The notes below the pieces were generated by a model. It saw only the letters and a program-made list of their open reading frames with translations, searched no databases and was not told the DNA's origin. 64,000 nucleotides of DNA, from positions 124,001 to 188,000 of the forward strand of contig JAHBSZ010000005.1 of NCBI GenBank assembly GCA_019638845.1, written 5' to 3'. Both the position numbers and the translations under genes were made by a program. This document shows positions 54,512 to 63,055 of the stretch, one piece after another. Position 1 is the stretch's first letter, and each line of letters opens with the position of its first letter. This stretch comes from Salinibacterium sp. (GTDB lineage: Bacteria; Actinomycetota; Actinomycetes; Actinomycetales; Microbacteriaceae).

Positions 54512-54526
54512 CCGCGCTTTGCGCGG
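54512..54526 (-). promoter_or_regulatory. 5' hairpin of the small peptide mRNA
   Basis: A perfect ccgcgc-ttt-gcgcgg hairpin lies within a base or two of the predicted transcription start and about 22 bases before the ribosome site. Such 5' stem-loops often stabilise a transcript; it could also regulate it. Confidence 0.5.
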
Positions 54527-54534
54527 TGTTTCAC

Positions 54535-54562
54535 TATATAACCGGAATCACACCCGTGTCAT
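54535..54562 (-). promoter_or_regulatory. Promoter of the small peptide gene
   Basis: On the minus strand a -35 ATGACA (54557-54562) and a -10 TATATA (54535-54540) are 16 bases apart. It is one of the closest matches to consensus in the window, so the peptide gene should be well expressed. Confidence 0.6.
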
Positions 54563-54767
54563 TCCCCTAGATGTAGTGGTTCGGCGTGTCGCCGAAGTTT
54601 CTTTAACTGTAGGTCGATCCACTGACATTCCTCTGAGTTTGCCCAACCCGGCTCGACAACCGGGCGACAGAGGCGTTTACTCATGGGTACAGCACGCAGT
54701 ACGCGTACCACTCACACCACGCACCGGTGTCCTGCAGCTTTCAATGGTGAAAGTGAAGGAGCATGAC

Positions 54768-54992
54768 ATGACGATGACGACCCCGAAACGGTCGACTGAA
54801 GCCTCTCTCGCCCGCAGTTCGATCCAGTGGACGATCGTGCAGGCAGGTCTCTGGGTTGGCAAAGCCAACGGCGAATTCGCCGGCATGATCGAAGCTCATG
54901 GCGATGCCGGGTTCTCTGCAACAACCCATCGCGCAAAGTACCTCGGGTCGTTTCCGACCGTCGAGGCAGCGAAGGCGAGTTTCGAGCGGTAA
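54768..54992 (+). CDS. Small protein of unknown function, 74 residues
   Basis: A 74-residue soluble protein. I chose ATG 54768 with AAGGAG 5 bases upstream; the open frame extends to 54519 without support. The C-terminal half (AGMIEAHGDAGFSA...LGSFPTVEAAKASF) can be aligned with the small protein at 55831-56028, suggesting a common fold of a few strands and a helix. The gap 54563-54767 upstream presumably holds its promoter; I see only a short accc/gggt inverted repeat near 54650-54665. Function unknown. Confidence 0.75.
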   Translation: MTMTTPKRSTEASLARSSIQWTIVQAGLWVGKANGEFAGMIEAHGDAGFSATTHRAKYLGSFPTVEAAKASFER

Positions 54993-55075
54993 CGCCTCTG
55001 CCGTCGCGCGCGGGAGGCCCCCGTAAATCACCCTAGACTGGCGCTCTCATATCGACCCCACAGACCGGAGCACCA

Positions 55076-55768
55076 GTGTCATCCGACGCGACCATCGAAG
55101 GCCGTCAGGGCCTTTCCTTCCTGCGCAAGCACACCGAAATCATCATTGCCATTCTTCTCGGGGTGGTCTCCATCGCGACCGCATACTCGTCGTTCCAGAG
55201 TTCGCTCTATGGCGGGCAGCAGGCACAGAACTACACGGTCGGAACCAACCTCGCCACCGAGGCGGAGTCGATCTACCTTGAAGGCAACCAGCAGTACGTT
55301 CAGGACTCGCAGTTGTGGGAGACCCTCACCGGGCTCCGCCTCGATATCGCAAATCCCGACACCAGCATCGCTCATGCCGCGCAGATCAAGTACGACACGA
55401 TCTATTTCCAGTCCGTCTCCGACGCCTTCGGTGCCGCAATCGAACGGGCCGACGCGGAGAACGAAGCCAACCCTGACTTCTACGTCAGCCCGACAGACGA
55501 CACCGACTACCAAGCAACGCTATTCGGCGACTATGCAGACAAGAAAGATCTCGCGGTAAAGACCATTGCGGCCGGCGACCAGGCCAACGCCAATGGCGAC
55601 CGGCTGACACTGGCCACCGTGATTATGGCGGTCTCCCTGTTTCTGCTCGGTATCGCTGCAGTCGTCAGCGCCTTCCGCATCAAGCTCATCATGGGTGGCA
55701 CGGCGGTGGTCATTTTCCTCCTCGCTGTGGTCGTGGCCGCGGGTGTCCCCCCACTCCCGTTGTTCTAG
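55076..55768 (+). CDS. DUF4337-like membrane protein
   Basis: A 230-residue protein with one N-terminal helix (IIIAILLGVVSIATAYSSF, about 21-40), an acidic soluble segment of about 125 residues and two C-terminal helices (about 178-198 and 205-222). The topology and the start of the soluble part (QSSLYGGQQAQNY) resemble the DUF4337 family, whose function is unknown. It starts at GTG 55076, 6 bases after CGGAG. It lies between two small paralogous genes on the same strand. Confidence 0.75.
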   Translation: MSSDATIEGRQGLSFLRKHTEIIIAILLGVVSIATAYSSFQSSLYGGQQAQNYTVGTNLATEAESIYLEGNQQYVQDSQLWETLTGLRLDIANPDTSIAHAAQIKYDTIYFQSVSDAFGAAIERADAENEANPDFYVSPTDDTDYQATLFGDYADKKDLAVKTIAAGDQANANGDRLTLATVIMAVSLFLLGIAAVVSAFRIKLIMGGTAVVIFLLAVVVAAGVPPLPLF

Positions 55769-55830
55769 GACACGCGACACACACCGCCACTGTTCACGTG
55801 AATGTCACCGCGGTAGGGCAACATTGCCCG

Positions 55831-56028
55831 GTGACATACACGGAGCACTTCTACCTGACTGAAGACGGGCACGGTCGCTGGACGATCCGGCACCAGATCA
55901 CCGACAATCCGGCCGGCACGATCCTGCGCACGGCGGGCGGCTTTCGACTCAAGAACGAGAACGCACGCACTGTCGGCAACTTCGCGTCGATCGAGCTCGC
56001 TTTGGAGGGCCTGTACGCCGTGGCGTGA
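55831..56028 (+). CDS. Small protein of unknown function, 65 residues
   Basis: A 65-residue soluble protein, VTYTEHFYLTEDGHGRWTI at the start. Its second half (AGTILRTAGGFRL...VGNFASIELALEGL) aligns with the protein at 54768-54992. The start GTG 55831 has no ribosome site; an upstream GTG 55798 is alternative. The upstream DNA has a perfect palindrome ttcacgtgaa (55793-55802) and a gggcaa-cat-tgccc hairpin (55816-55829 region). It ends 7 bases before the end of the convergent epimerase gene. Confidence 0.6.
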   Translation: MTYTEHFYLTEDGHGRWTIRHQITDNPAGTILRTAGGFRLKNENARTVGNFASIELALEGLYAVA

Positions 56029-56034
56029 TCTTCA

Positions 56035-56871
56035 TCAGTATGGGCAGCGCAATGCGCGCGCTTCGGACTCGCTCATACGGAGCGCTTCCGCGACGAAGGT
56101 GCCGAAGTCGTGGGCAGGGCGATATCCGATCTCGGCCCAACCGCCCGTGGGCGAGATACGCGGCTGCGCCGTGACGTCGAGCCCGAACCTTTCGATGACC
56201 TCTCTCGCCCCCGGGTAGAGTTGCTCGGCGGTACCCACCGGATCGGATGCCCACCGCTCGAGCGCATCGAGCGGGTCGGGGTTGGGGCGCACGACGTCGA
56301 GAGCCACTCCCGCGTCCGTCGACTGCAGGAAGGCGACGCTGGCGACGATCGCAGCAAGCACGTCCTCGCGGTCCACCCTGCCGTAGAGCAGGCCGCGACC
56401 ATACTCACCCGGCCAGTCGTCTCCCCACGGGGTCAGATTTCCAGGTCGCACGCTCACATACGAAACCCCGTGGGCCCGCCGGCGATACTCCAGGAGCTCT
56501 TCGGCCACGCGCTTCGTGAACCCGTACTTCCCATATCGGTCGTCGTGCCACGCCTGCGATGACAGATAGACGACGCGACGGATGCCCGCCCGCTGCGCAG
56601 CCTCAAGAGCGCGGAAGGTGCCCTGAACGTTGAGCTGCCAGAACTCCTCATCGCTGCGAACCGCTCGATGGATCCCGTGCCACGCGGGCAGGTGAATCAG
56701 CAGGTCACAGCCCTCAGCGGCCGCATCGAGCCCCGCACCATCGCGCACATCGACAACCCGATATGGCGCAGCGAGATCCGTCACGACCAGTTCATGCCCG
56801 GCCGCCTCGAGAGGTGAGACAAGTCCTCGCCCGATGGTGCCGCCCGCACCGGTGACCAGAATCTTCGCCAT
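56035..56871 (-). CDS. NAD-dependent epimerase/dehydratase family protein
   Basis: A 278-residue short-chain (extended) dehydrogenase. ILVTGAGGTIGRGLV is the NAD-binding glycine motif and YGFTK is the catalytic Y-x3-K. VVDVRDGAGLDAAAEGCDLLIHLPAWHG and the size resemble uronate dehydrogenase-like members. The substrate, probably a nucleotide sugar or uronic acid, is not readable. It is divergent from sdaA, with 62 bases between the starts. Confidence 0.87.
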   Translation of the reverse strand: MAKILVTGAGGTIGRGLVSPLEAAGHELVVTDLAAPYRVVDVRDGAGLDAAAEGCDLLIHLPAWHGIHRAVRSDEEFWQLNVQGTFRALEAAQRAGIRRVVYLSSQAWHDDRYGKYGFTKRVAEELLEYRRRAHGVSYVSVRPGNLTPWGDDWPGEYGRGLLYGRVDREDVLAAIVASVAFLQSTDAGVALDVVRPNPDPLDALERWASDPVGTAEQLYPGAREVIERFGLDVTAQPRISPTGGWAEIGYRPAHDFGTFVAEALRMSESEARALRCPY

Positions 56872-56933
56872 ACCGCGAACCTATCAATCCGCGAGACAGT
56901 GACCTTTTACCTCTTCCGGCGTAGCGTGGCGAC

Positions 56934-58292
56934 GTGACCGCCTACGTTTCGGCCTTCGACCTCTTCTCCATCGGTGTGGGACCGTCGAGTTCCCATACCG
57001 TGGGGCCGATGCGTGCCGCCCGCGACTTCGCCCTTCGTGTGCCTCATCCCGAGCGGGTTGCGCACGTCACGTGTGAGCTGTACGGATCGCTCGGGGCAAC
57101 CGGAATCGGGCACGGTACCCCCGGTGCCGTGGTTGCCGGACTCTCTGGATTCGCTCCCGAAACAGTCGACCCTGTTCTGGTGCGCGATGCCTGGCAGGAG
57201 TGGGCCGATGGCGCGCCGTTGCTCTTCGCTGGGGTCCAGCCGGTGCCGTTCTCCCGGAACGACATCACCTTTGCCCCGTTCACGCGGCTGCCTGGGCATC
57301 CCAATGCCATGAAGCTCACGGTGTCGGACACCAAGGGAGTCGAGCTCGCGAGTGAGGTGTACTACTCGATCGGCGGCGGATTCATCCGTCGTGAGGGAGA
57401 GGCAGACGCGGTCGCCGCCGAGAGCTTTCCGTTGTCGTTTGCCACCGCGGACCGGCTGCTCGCCCTGTGTGCGGAACACGGTCTGACGATTGCCGAAATC
57501 GCCCGACGGAACGAGGAATCGCGCCGAACATCGGACGAGGTCGACGCCGGAATCGATGCGATCTGGACAGCGATGGACAGCTGCATCAACGCCGGCCTCC
57601 ACGCGAAAGGTTTGCTGCCGGGCCTGCTGAAGGTCCGGCGCCGCGCGGGTGCGATCCGGGAGCAACTCGACAACGAGGCCGGCTCGGGAAAGGCGCTGCC
57701 CGGCGACTGGCTGGGCACCTTTGCGCTCGCCGTCAACGAAGAGAACGCTGCGGGCGGGCGAGTGGTCACCGCTCCGACAAACGGCGCGGCGGGCATCCTT
57801 CCCGCGGTCGCCCGGTACTGGGTCGAATTTGTGAGTGACACGGATGACCCGCGGCCGGGTATGCGGGAGTTCTTACTCACCGCGACCGCACTGGGCTCGC
57901 TGTTCAAGGCCAACGCCTCGATCTCGGGCGCTGAAGGTGGGTGCCAAGCGGAAGTCGGGTCCGCGTGCGCGATGGCCGCGGGCGGACTCACTGCCGTGAT
58001 GGGTGGAACCCCTGAGCAGGTCGAGAACGCCGCCGAGATCGCGATGGAACACCACCTCGGCCTCACGTGCGATCCGGTCGGAGGGCTTGTGCAAATCCCC
58101 TGCATCGAGCGGAACGCCATTGCAGCGTCCACTGCGGTCACCGCGGCGCGACTCGCGATGCGCGGCGACGGTGCGCACTACGTCTCGCTCGACACCGTCG
58201 TCGAGACCATGCGGCAGACCGGCATCGACATGTCGACCAAGTACAAGGAAACCAGCGAAGGTGGGCTCGCGGTCAACGTCGTGGAGTGCTGA
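56934..58292 (+). CDS. sdaA: L-serine ammonia-lyase, iron-sulfur type
   Basis: A 452-residue single-chain serine dehydratase that converts L-serine to pyruvate and ammonia. The beta domain begins [21 protein letters not shown]. The alpha domain holds the [4Fe-4S] ligands in [17 protein letters not shown] and [19 protein letters not shown]. Length matches the fused form. It starts at GTG 56934 with no strong ribosome site, so a leaderless mRNA is possible. Its stop is directly followed by the end of a convergent gene. Confidence 0.95.
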   Translation: MTAYVSAFDLFSIGVGPSSSHTVGPMRAARDFALRVPHPERVAHVTCELYGSLGATGIGHGTPGAVVAGLSGFAPETVDPVLVRDAWQEWADGAPLLFAGVQPVPFSRNDITFAPFTRLPGHPNAMKLTVSDTKGVELASEVYYSIGGGFIRREGEADAVAAESFPLSFATADRLLALCAEHGLTIAEIARRNEESRRTSDEVDAGIDAIWTAMDSCINAGLHAKGLLPGLLKVRRRAGAIREQLDNEAGSGKALPGDWLGTFALAVNEENAAGGRVVTAPTNGAAGILPAVARYWVEFVSDTDDPRPGMREFLLTATALGSLFKANASISGAEGGCQAEVGSACAMAAGGLTAVMGGTPEQVENAAEIAMEHHLGLTCDPVGGLVQIPCIERNAIAASTAVTAARLAMRGDGAHYVSLDTVVETMRQTGIDMSTKYKETSEGGLAVNVVEC

Positions 58293-58814
58293 CTAGCGAC
58301 GCCCCTCCGTGCGTCGGAAGTACACCCCAGCCACGATGAGTGCCGCGCCGAACAGCACGGTGACGACAGTGCCCAAAGTGCCGAGCGCGAGTGTGCCGAT
58401 GGCGCCGAGCAGGTAGAGAAGGCCAAGCGCGGTTGCGACGATGAAGATCACAGCGGCACGGTTGGTGATCTCCTTGCCGACGTAGAGCACGATCGCGCCG
58501 ATGAGTCCACCGACTCCCGCAACGAGTGCAGCAATGGCGGGCAGAGGTGCCGGCAGCACGAGGCCGAGGCCGGCGAGCGCGAGCACCGCCCAACCGACCG
58601 CCCCGGCGAAGAGCGACACCTTGGCGACCGTGTTGTTCACCGCGCCGAGGGCGAGGATGACCAATGCGACAACCATGGCGGCGTCCGCCAGCAGGACGAG
58701 CCACGGCAAGCTCACTGACACCAGTGGAAGAAGGACCGCCAGCAGGAACAAAGCCCCTGCAACTATCAGGGCGATTCCGGAAGTCGAACGACGCGAACGG
58801 GAAATGGCAGCCAT
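58293..58814 (-). CDS. Small multi-span membrane protein (HdeD/DUF308-like)
   Basis: A 173-residue hydrophobic protein with five or six helices that alternate with very short loops, ending in YFRRTEGRR. This pattern is like HdeD/DUF308 proteins, but I see no diagnostic motif. I chose ATG 58814 because GGAG lies 6 bases upstream; a GTG four codons earlier overlaps that ribosome site. Function unknown. It is convergent with sdaA with no gap. Confidence 0.7.
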   Translation of the reverse strand: MAAISRSRRSTSGIALIVAGALFLLAVLLPLVSVSLPWLVLLADAAMVVALVILALGAVNNTVAKVSLFAGAVGWAVLALAGLGLVLPAPLPAIAALVAGVGGLIGAIVLYVGKEITNRAAVIFIVATALGLLYLLGAIGTLALGTLGTVVTVLFGAALIVAGVYFRRTEGRR

Positions 58815-58905
58815 GATTTTCTCCACATCGTTGGGGTTGGCGTCAGCTTAGGGCGGGTTCACGGAAAACGGCGACTTGTTGCACGATGTCGTGATCACTT
58901 ATCGG

Positions 58906-59877
58906 TCAGCTGAAGCTGCTCTTGAAAACCGTGAAGGCCAACAGGAATGTGACACCAATCGTGAGGAAGAGAGCGCTGAAGAACCATCGGGTAATGCGGG
59001 GGCTCACCTTTCCCTGAAGGCCGGTTCCGAGGATGGCACCGAGGATGGCACCGGGTACGGACCAAACAATGAGATTCCAAGGGATGGCGGCGAGACCACC
59101 GTGTGCAGCAAGCTGAACCATATGCGTAGTCGCAGCGCCGACAACGGTGCCGGCAACCACGACCGTCGAGGTGGCCGCGGCCACGGCAATGGGGAAGTGG
59201 GAACGACGGACTAGTCCGGGCAGTGTCGCTTCTCCGACGCCCGTTGAGATGAGTCCAGCGAAGAAGGCGCCGATACCTGAAATGAGTTGCTGGCCGCGGA
59301 GCCCGTGCGCGCAATAGACGTAGGTAGTCCCGTCGGCGGCGGTGATCCGCCGTGAAGTCCCGAGGGGGCAAGACGGATGAGTCGAATCCCTGGTTGGGCC
59401 GAACGCGGCCCCGGGTGCCACGCCGAAGCCGGGTACTCCCGCGAGCTCGTTCCTCCTGCTCCCCGTGGAGGATACGGACAGCGATTTGGCGGGGTTTGCT
59501 TCACGCACAAGCAGCAGCGCCAGGCCGATCATTGCCACGCCGTAGCCGAGTCGGAGTGCCTGCACGGGTGCCTGTGCCGACGCGAGGGCACCAAGCATTC
59601 CGAGCGGCAGAGTGATGGCGATCAGGCGCCACGCCGTCGAGGTATCGACCAGACGCAGCCGGAAGTACCGGTATAGCCCCGTGCCAAAACCGGAGGTCTC
59701 CAGCAGAAGCGAGACCCCAATCGCCTCGACCGTGGTGAGCCGAGGCACACCGAGCAGCGGGAAGGCAATGAGGAAGACTGGGATGAGCATGGCAGCGCCA
59801 CTGATGCCAGAGAACATGGCAATTCCTGCGATAACAATGCAGACCGGCAGCATAAACCAGTAGATGGTCCAGTCCAT
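58906..59877 (-). CDS. TauE/SafE family anion permease
   Basis: A 323-residue permease of the sulfite/organosulfonate exporter family. Two homologous halves of four helices are joined by a cytoplasmic loop of about 60 residues (about 145-205). The loop includes SCPLGTSRRITAADGTTYVYCAHG; its DG-x-x-Y-x-Y segment occurs in many such proteins, while the two Cys could bind metal. It lies 44 bases downstream of the flavin disulfide reductase on the same strand, suggesting a shared role in sulfur or thiol metabolism, which is inference. Confidence 0.83.
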   Translation of the reverse strand: MDWTIYWFMLPVCIVIAGIAMFSGISGAAMLIPVFLIAFPLLGVPRLTTVEAIGVSLLLETSGFGTGLYRYFRLRLVDTSTAWRLIAITLPLGMLGALASAQAPVQALRLGYGVAMIGLALLLVREANPAKSLSVSSTGSRRNELAGVPGFGVAPGAAFGPTRDSTHPSCPLGTSRRITAADGTTYVYCAHGLRGQQLISGIGAFFAGLISTGVGEATLPGLVRRSHFPIAVAAATSTVVVAGTVVGAATTHMVQLAAHGGLAAIPWNLIVWSVPGAILGAILGTGLQGKVSPRITRWFFSALFLTIGVTFLLAFTVFKSSFS

Positions 59878-59921
59878 GACCTACACCTCCCGAGTAGACG
59901 ATTCAGGACACGCGGCGGGCG

Positions 59922-61277
59922 TCATGGGAGACGACCTAGGGCATCCTCGATCGCCCGATGGAAGGTGGGGTAGGCGTAGATCATCTCCCGCAACCGATTC
60001 ACGGGGGTTCGCTCGTGAATGGCAAGGGTGAGCATCGAAAGGACCTCCCCGCCGGCCGGGCCGACTGAGGTGGCACCCACCAGAATTCCCCGGTCGGTAT
60101 CAGCGACGAGTTTGATCAGGCCTTCGTTGCCGGATTTGTGAATCCAGCCCCTCGAGGAGTTGGGTAACTGCGAGATCGAAACCCCGACGGCGATGCCCTG
60201 TTCGAGTGCTTGCTGCTCAGTTATTCCTACCGAGCCGACTTCCGGATCAGTAAATGTCACCCTCGGGACAGCATGGTATTCCGCGGCCGATCCTTGTTTG
60301 CCGAGGATGTGCGTCGCAACGATTCGCGCCTGGTACATCGACATGTGGGTAAATGCGCCCTTGCCGGTGATGTCACCGATCGCGTACACGCCGTCAGCGA
60401 TCTGGAGGTTGGCGTCGGTATCGAGGGTGCGTTGGGTGGTGTCGACACCTACTGCTGCCAATCCGAGACCAGCGAAGTCGCTGCGTCGGCCCGTTGCCAC
60501 CAGCAGATGATCCGCGGTGAAGGTCTTGTCCTCTGAGCTCACAGTGAAGGTGTTCGACTCGTAGCTGACCGCCCGCGCGATCGTCCGGGTGTTGATAGCT
60601 ATACCTTCGGAGGCGAGAACATCCGCGATGAGCTGGCTGGATTCGGGCTCCTCTAACGGCATCAACCGTTCGAGCGCCTCCAGAACTTGAACTTGGGTTC
60701 CGAAGCGAGCAAAGGCTTGAGCCATCTCCAGCCCGATCGGCCCGCCGCCAAGCACGATGAGTGAAGTCGGCGCTTCCGTGACAGTGACGGCTTCACGGTT
60801 TGTCCAGAAAGGGGTGCCTGCGAGACCCGGAATCGGCGGAACCGCCGGCTCAGTACCCGTGTTGAGCACTATCGCTTTGCCCGCCTCCAGCTCTACGTCA
60901 CCGACGCGGACCGTCTTGGGCCCGGTCACCGTTGCCGTACCCCGGATGAATCGCCCACCGGCCTGCTCGAATCGATCAACGGCGACCTGGTCGTTCCAGT
61001 TGTCCGTGGCTTCAGCTCGGATCCGCTTTGCGACCGGCGCGAAGTCTTTGGTGATCTTTACTTCTCCGGCCAGACCAGCAACGCGGCCGGCCTCGGCCAG
61101 GGTGTTGGCGGCGCGGACCATCATTTTGGTAGGTATGCACCCGTAGTACGGGCACTCCCCACCAACGAGGCGGGATTCTATGCCGATCACCGAGAGTCCG
61201 GCCTTGGCAAGTTCTGTGGCCGCCGCTTCACCACCGGGGCCCATGCCCACAACGACAACATCGACTTTCTCGACCAT
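59922..61277 (-). CDS. FAD-dependent disulfide reductase family protein (MerA/mycothione reductase-like)
   Basis: A 451-residue flavoprotein. FAD binding is at VVVVGMGPGGEAAATELAKAG, the redox disulfide is in GGECPYYGCIPTK (Cys-x4-Cys), NAD(P)H binding is at LIVLGGGPIGLEMAQAFARFG, and AIGDITGKGAFTHMSMYQ is the second FAD motif. The C-terminal dimer part has YAYPTFHRAIEDAL where glutathione and lipoamide reductases have HPT-x-x-E, so the natural disulfide substrate is unclear. AGGAG precedes the ATG at 61277. It is likely co-transcribed with the TauE/SafE gene. Confidence 0.87.
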   Translation of the reverse strand: MVEKVDVVVVGMGPGGEAAATELAKAGLSVIGIESRLVGGECPYYGCIPTKMMVRAANTLAEAGRVAGLAGEVKITKDFAPVAKRIRAEATDNWNDQVAVDRFEQAGGRFIRGTATVTGPKTVRVGDVELEAGKAIVLNTGTEPAVPPIPGLAGTPFWTNREAVTVTEAPTSLIVLGGGPIGLEMAQAFARFGTQVQVLEALERLMPLEEPESSQLIADVLASEGIAINTRTIARAVSYESNTFTVSSEDKTFTADHLLVATGRRSDFAGLGLAAVGVDTTQRTLDTDANLQIADGVYAIGDITGKGAFTHMSMYQARIVATHILGKQGSAAEYHAVPRVTFTDPEVGSVGITEQQALEQGIAVGVSISQLPNSSRGWIHKSGNEGLIKLVADTDRGILVGATSVGPAGGEVLSMLTLAIHERTPVNRLREMIYAYPTFHRAIEDALGRLP

Positions 61278-61497
61278 GTGACTTTCTCCTCATCGTCTAC
61301 GCGGGTGGTCGCGGCGACATCGCCGCTTCAGTGACATCCCTTCCCGCAGCAATGGGGAGTCACAACCGCAGCCACGATAAGCGCGGGGAACGCCGAGAGT
61401 CTGTGACCTGCATTGCACTCCAGCAGACGATGAGCGAGCTTTCGGCGGGGCCAAGCCTGCCCGACGCAGAAGAACAGCAAATATCGGGACCTAAGTG
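61278..61497. other. Intergenic stretch before the tRNA remnant
   Basis: No gene is supported. On the minus strand a frame without a start codon runs to a stop at 61328-61330 and ends VVTPHCCGKGCH, a Cys/His-rich tail that might be the end of a decayed gene. The reductase promoter must also lie here. Confidence 0.4.
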
Positions 61498-61548
61498 TGG
61501 TAGCTGAGGGGAGGCTCGATCTCCCGACCTCACGATTATGAGTTCCGC
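61498..61548 (-). tRNA. tRNA 3'-half remnant (CAU anticodon), probable attachment site
   Basis: On the minus strand the geometry of a tRNA from the anticodon arm to CCA is intact. The anticodon loop is CTCATAA, the variable loop has 5 bases, the T arm is GGGAG-ATCGAGC-CTCCC, followed by a 7-base acceptor strand CTCAGCT, discriminator A and CCA. The anticodon stem is poorly paired, the T loop starts with A instead of T, and no matching 5' acceptor strand exists. It is therefore a fragment, the sort left at one end of an element that integrates in a tRNA gene. Confidence 0.55.
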
Positions 61549-61569
61549 TCTCCTCCGTAGCCGCGTGCT

Positions 61570-62625
61570 ATGGCCGATGCTCCTGATGCTCTCCCGAGGG
61601 GATGCGTCCGGGCCTTCAAGACGAAGTCCGGGCAATTCGTGCGGTGCGGCTCGCGCGTTCGCTCGTCCTGCCCCTCGTGCGCTGAGTTGTATCGCGGCGA
61701 CTGGGCGGCGATTGCTCGATCGGGCGTGTTCGACGCTCGGGTGGAGCGGTTCCGCTTCTATCTGCTCACGCTGACGGCTCCCTCCTTCGGTCGGGTTCAC
61801 CGCGTCCCGCGTTCTGCCGGTGGCCGGCTGAAGCGGTGCGGGTGCGGATCTACACACGGTGCAGCCGACGCCGGCCTGCGGGGGGTTCCGCTGGATCCGT
61901 CGCGGTACGACTACGCGGGTCAGGTCGCATGGAACCGGGATGCGGGAGTGCTGTGGGATCGCACGCGGCGTCGTCTGCGGGATCGCTGGGTCACCGGGGA
62001 GTTCTTCTTGGTGCGCGAGTGGCAGGATCGGGGCGTCCTGCACCTGCATGTGCTGGTGCGGGTGGCCCGCGAGGAAGCCCCGGACGCTCGCGCGCTCCGT
62101 GAGGCAGCTCGTACCGCTGAGGCAGCGTCGCCGGTCGATGGCACCATCGTCGCGTGGGGCGAGCAGGTCGACGCCAAGGTCTTTCGAGCTGACGGCGATG
62201 CCGCGCGCACGATCTGGTATCTCTCCAAGGCGCTGAACTACGTGATGAAGGACACCGCGCTCGCGGCGATGGATGGGCGCGGGAGCAACCTCGCTTGGGT
62301 CCACCTGACTGAGCTGGGGCGTGCGGCGCGGATGATGCGCTGCTCGGTCGACTGCGTGCCAGGGGAATGCCCCAGCAGGGTGCATGACCGCTACGGGTCC
62401 CGTTCCCATGTGGTCAGCGCGTCGCGGCAGACGCTCACGCGGAGCGGCTGGTCCTTCTCGGGACTCACCCGCGGTCGGCAGAGGCTGGCACGCGCGGCGT
62501 GGGCTCAGGCGCAGGAGACGAAAGAACCGGCACCGCCGTCGGGTGAACAGCAGCAGGACGCTCGCGCGGCCTTGGTGCTCCTCACCCGACGAATCGATGT
62601 GGCACGCATGGCCGTGCTCCCATGA
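61570..62625 (+). CDS. Rolling-circle replication initiator, RepSA-like
   Basis: A 351-residue replication initiator of the type found in actinomycete integrative elements and plasmids. An N-terminal Cys cluster (CGSRVRSSCPSC) resembles a zinc finger. LTLTAPSFGRVH is motif 1, the HUH metal motif is GVLHLHVLVR (His158, His160), and YLSKALNYVMKD (217-228) carries the candidate catalytic tyrosines and lysines. The N-terminus is shorter than in typical RepSA proteins; a stop 12 bases upstream and the adjoining tRNA remnant suggest it is near-minimal or trimmed. Initiator activity would be nicking at the origin. Confidence 0.85.
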   Translation: MADAPDALPRGCVRAFKTKSGQFVRCGSRVRSSCPSCAELYRGDWAAIARSGVFDARVERFRFYLLTLTAPSFGRVHRVPRSAGGRLKRCGCGSTHGAADAGLRGVPLDPSRYDYAGQVAWNRDAGVLWDRTRRRLRDRWVTGEFFLVREWQDRGVLHLHVLVRVAREEAPDARALREAARTAEAASPVDGTIVAWGEQVDAKVFRADGDAARTIWYLSKALNYVMKDTALAAMDGRGSNLAWVHLTELGRAARMMRCSVDCVPGECPSRVHDRYGSRSHVVSASRQTLTRSGWSFSGLTRGRQRLARAAWAQAQETKEPAPPSGEQQQDARAALVLLTRRIDVARMAVLP

Positions 62626-62643
62626 CGGGGAGGGGGTGATCGA

Positions 62644-62778
62644 ATGGCTGCAGCTGACTGCGCAATGTGCGAGGCGATGGGCTTCCGGGCGTGTGACGAG
62701 TGCGGGAACGTCGTGTTCCCCGCGAATCTCGAGGCGAGCCCTGCGGGGCGCGAGCTCTGCGGGTACTGCTTGCCTTAG
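62644..62778 (+). CDS. 44-residue zinc-ribbon-like peptide
   Basis: A short gene, MAAADCAMCEAMGFRACDEC at the start and RELCGYCLP at the end. Three C-x-x-C pairs (CAMC, CDEC, CGYC) suggest one or two zinc sites. It has a strong ribosome site (GGGAGGGGG, about 7 bases before the ATG) and lies 18 bases after the Rep gene, so it is co-transcribed with it. Small Cys-rich proteins of this sort are common on actinobacterial plasmids. Function unknown. Confidence 0.7.
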   Translation: MAAADCAMCEAMGFRACDECGNVVFPANLEASPAGRELCGYCLP

Positions 62779-62793
62779 CTGTACCGACCGCTA

Positions 62794-63001
62794 GGGCATT
62801 TCACCGATAGCCAGAGGCACGTCCCGGCAGCGGAGGGCGTCAACCCCGGAGTCCGATGGATGCGCAGCAGGGTTGACGCCCGGAGTGAGAGGGGCGAGGC
62901 TCACGGCGTCGGTGGAATGCCCGACCGGGCTTGCTTGGGGTGGCTGCGCATGCGCGGTGGCCCGTCAGGGCCGAGCGCATCGCAGGGACCCAACTTCCCT
63001 G
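62794..63001. other. Highly structured non-coding region, possible replication origin of the element
   Basis: Nested inverted repeats occur here: outer arms 62794-62807 / 62909-62922 (13 of 14 paired) and inner arms 62835-62846 / 62870-62881 (12 of 12). Further right are gcgcatgcgc (62946-62955), ggccc-gtca-gggcc (62959-62972) and caggga/tccctg. No gene is present. Position beside a rolling-circle Rep gene fits a double- or single-strand origin or a terminator complex. Confidence 0.5.
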
Positions 63002-63055
63002 CCAGAATTCTGTGACGAATGACTCGCTTGCTCTATCGCAATCAGGGAGCTGTCA

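Noticed and set aside
61328-61500. Minus-strand frame ending in HCCGKGCH
   Set aside because: There is no plausible start or ribosome site and it runs through the tRNA remnant; kept only as a comment on the intergenic stretch.
61360-62409. Long open frame of about 349 codons on the minus strand opposite the Rep gene
   Set aside because: It lies antisense to a well-supported initiator gene, is Arg/Pro/Ser-rich without any domain, and has no ribosome site; it is a GC-rich shadow.
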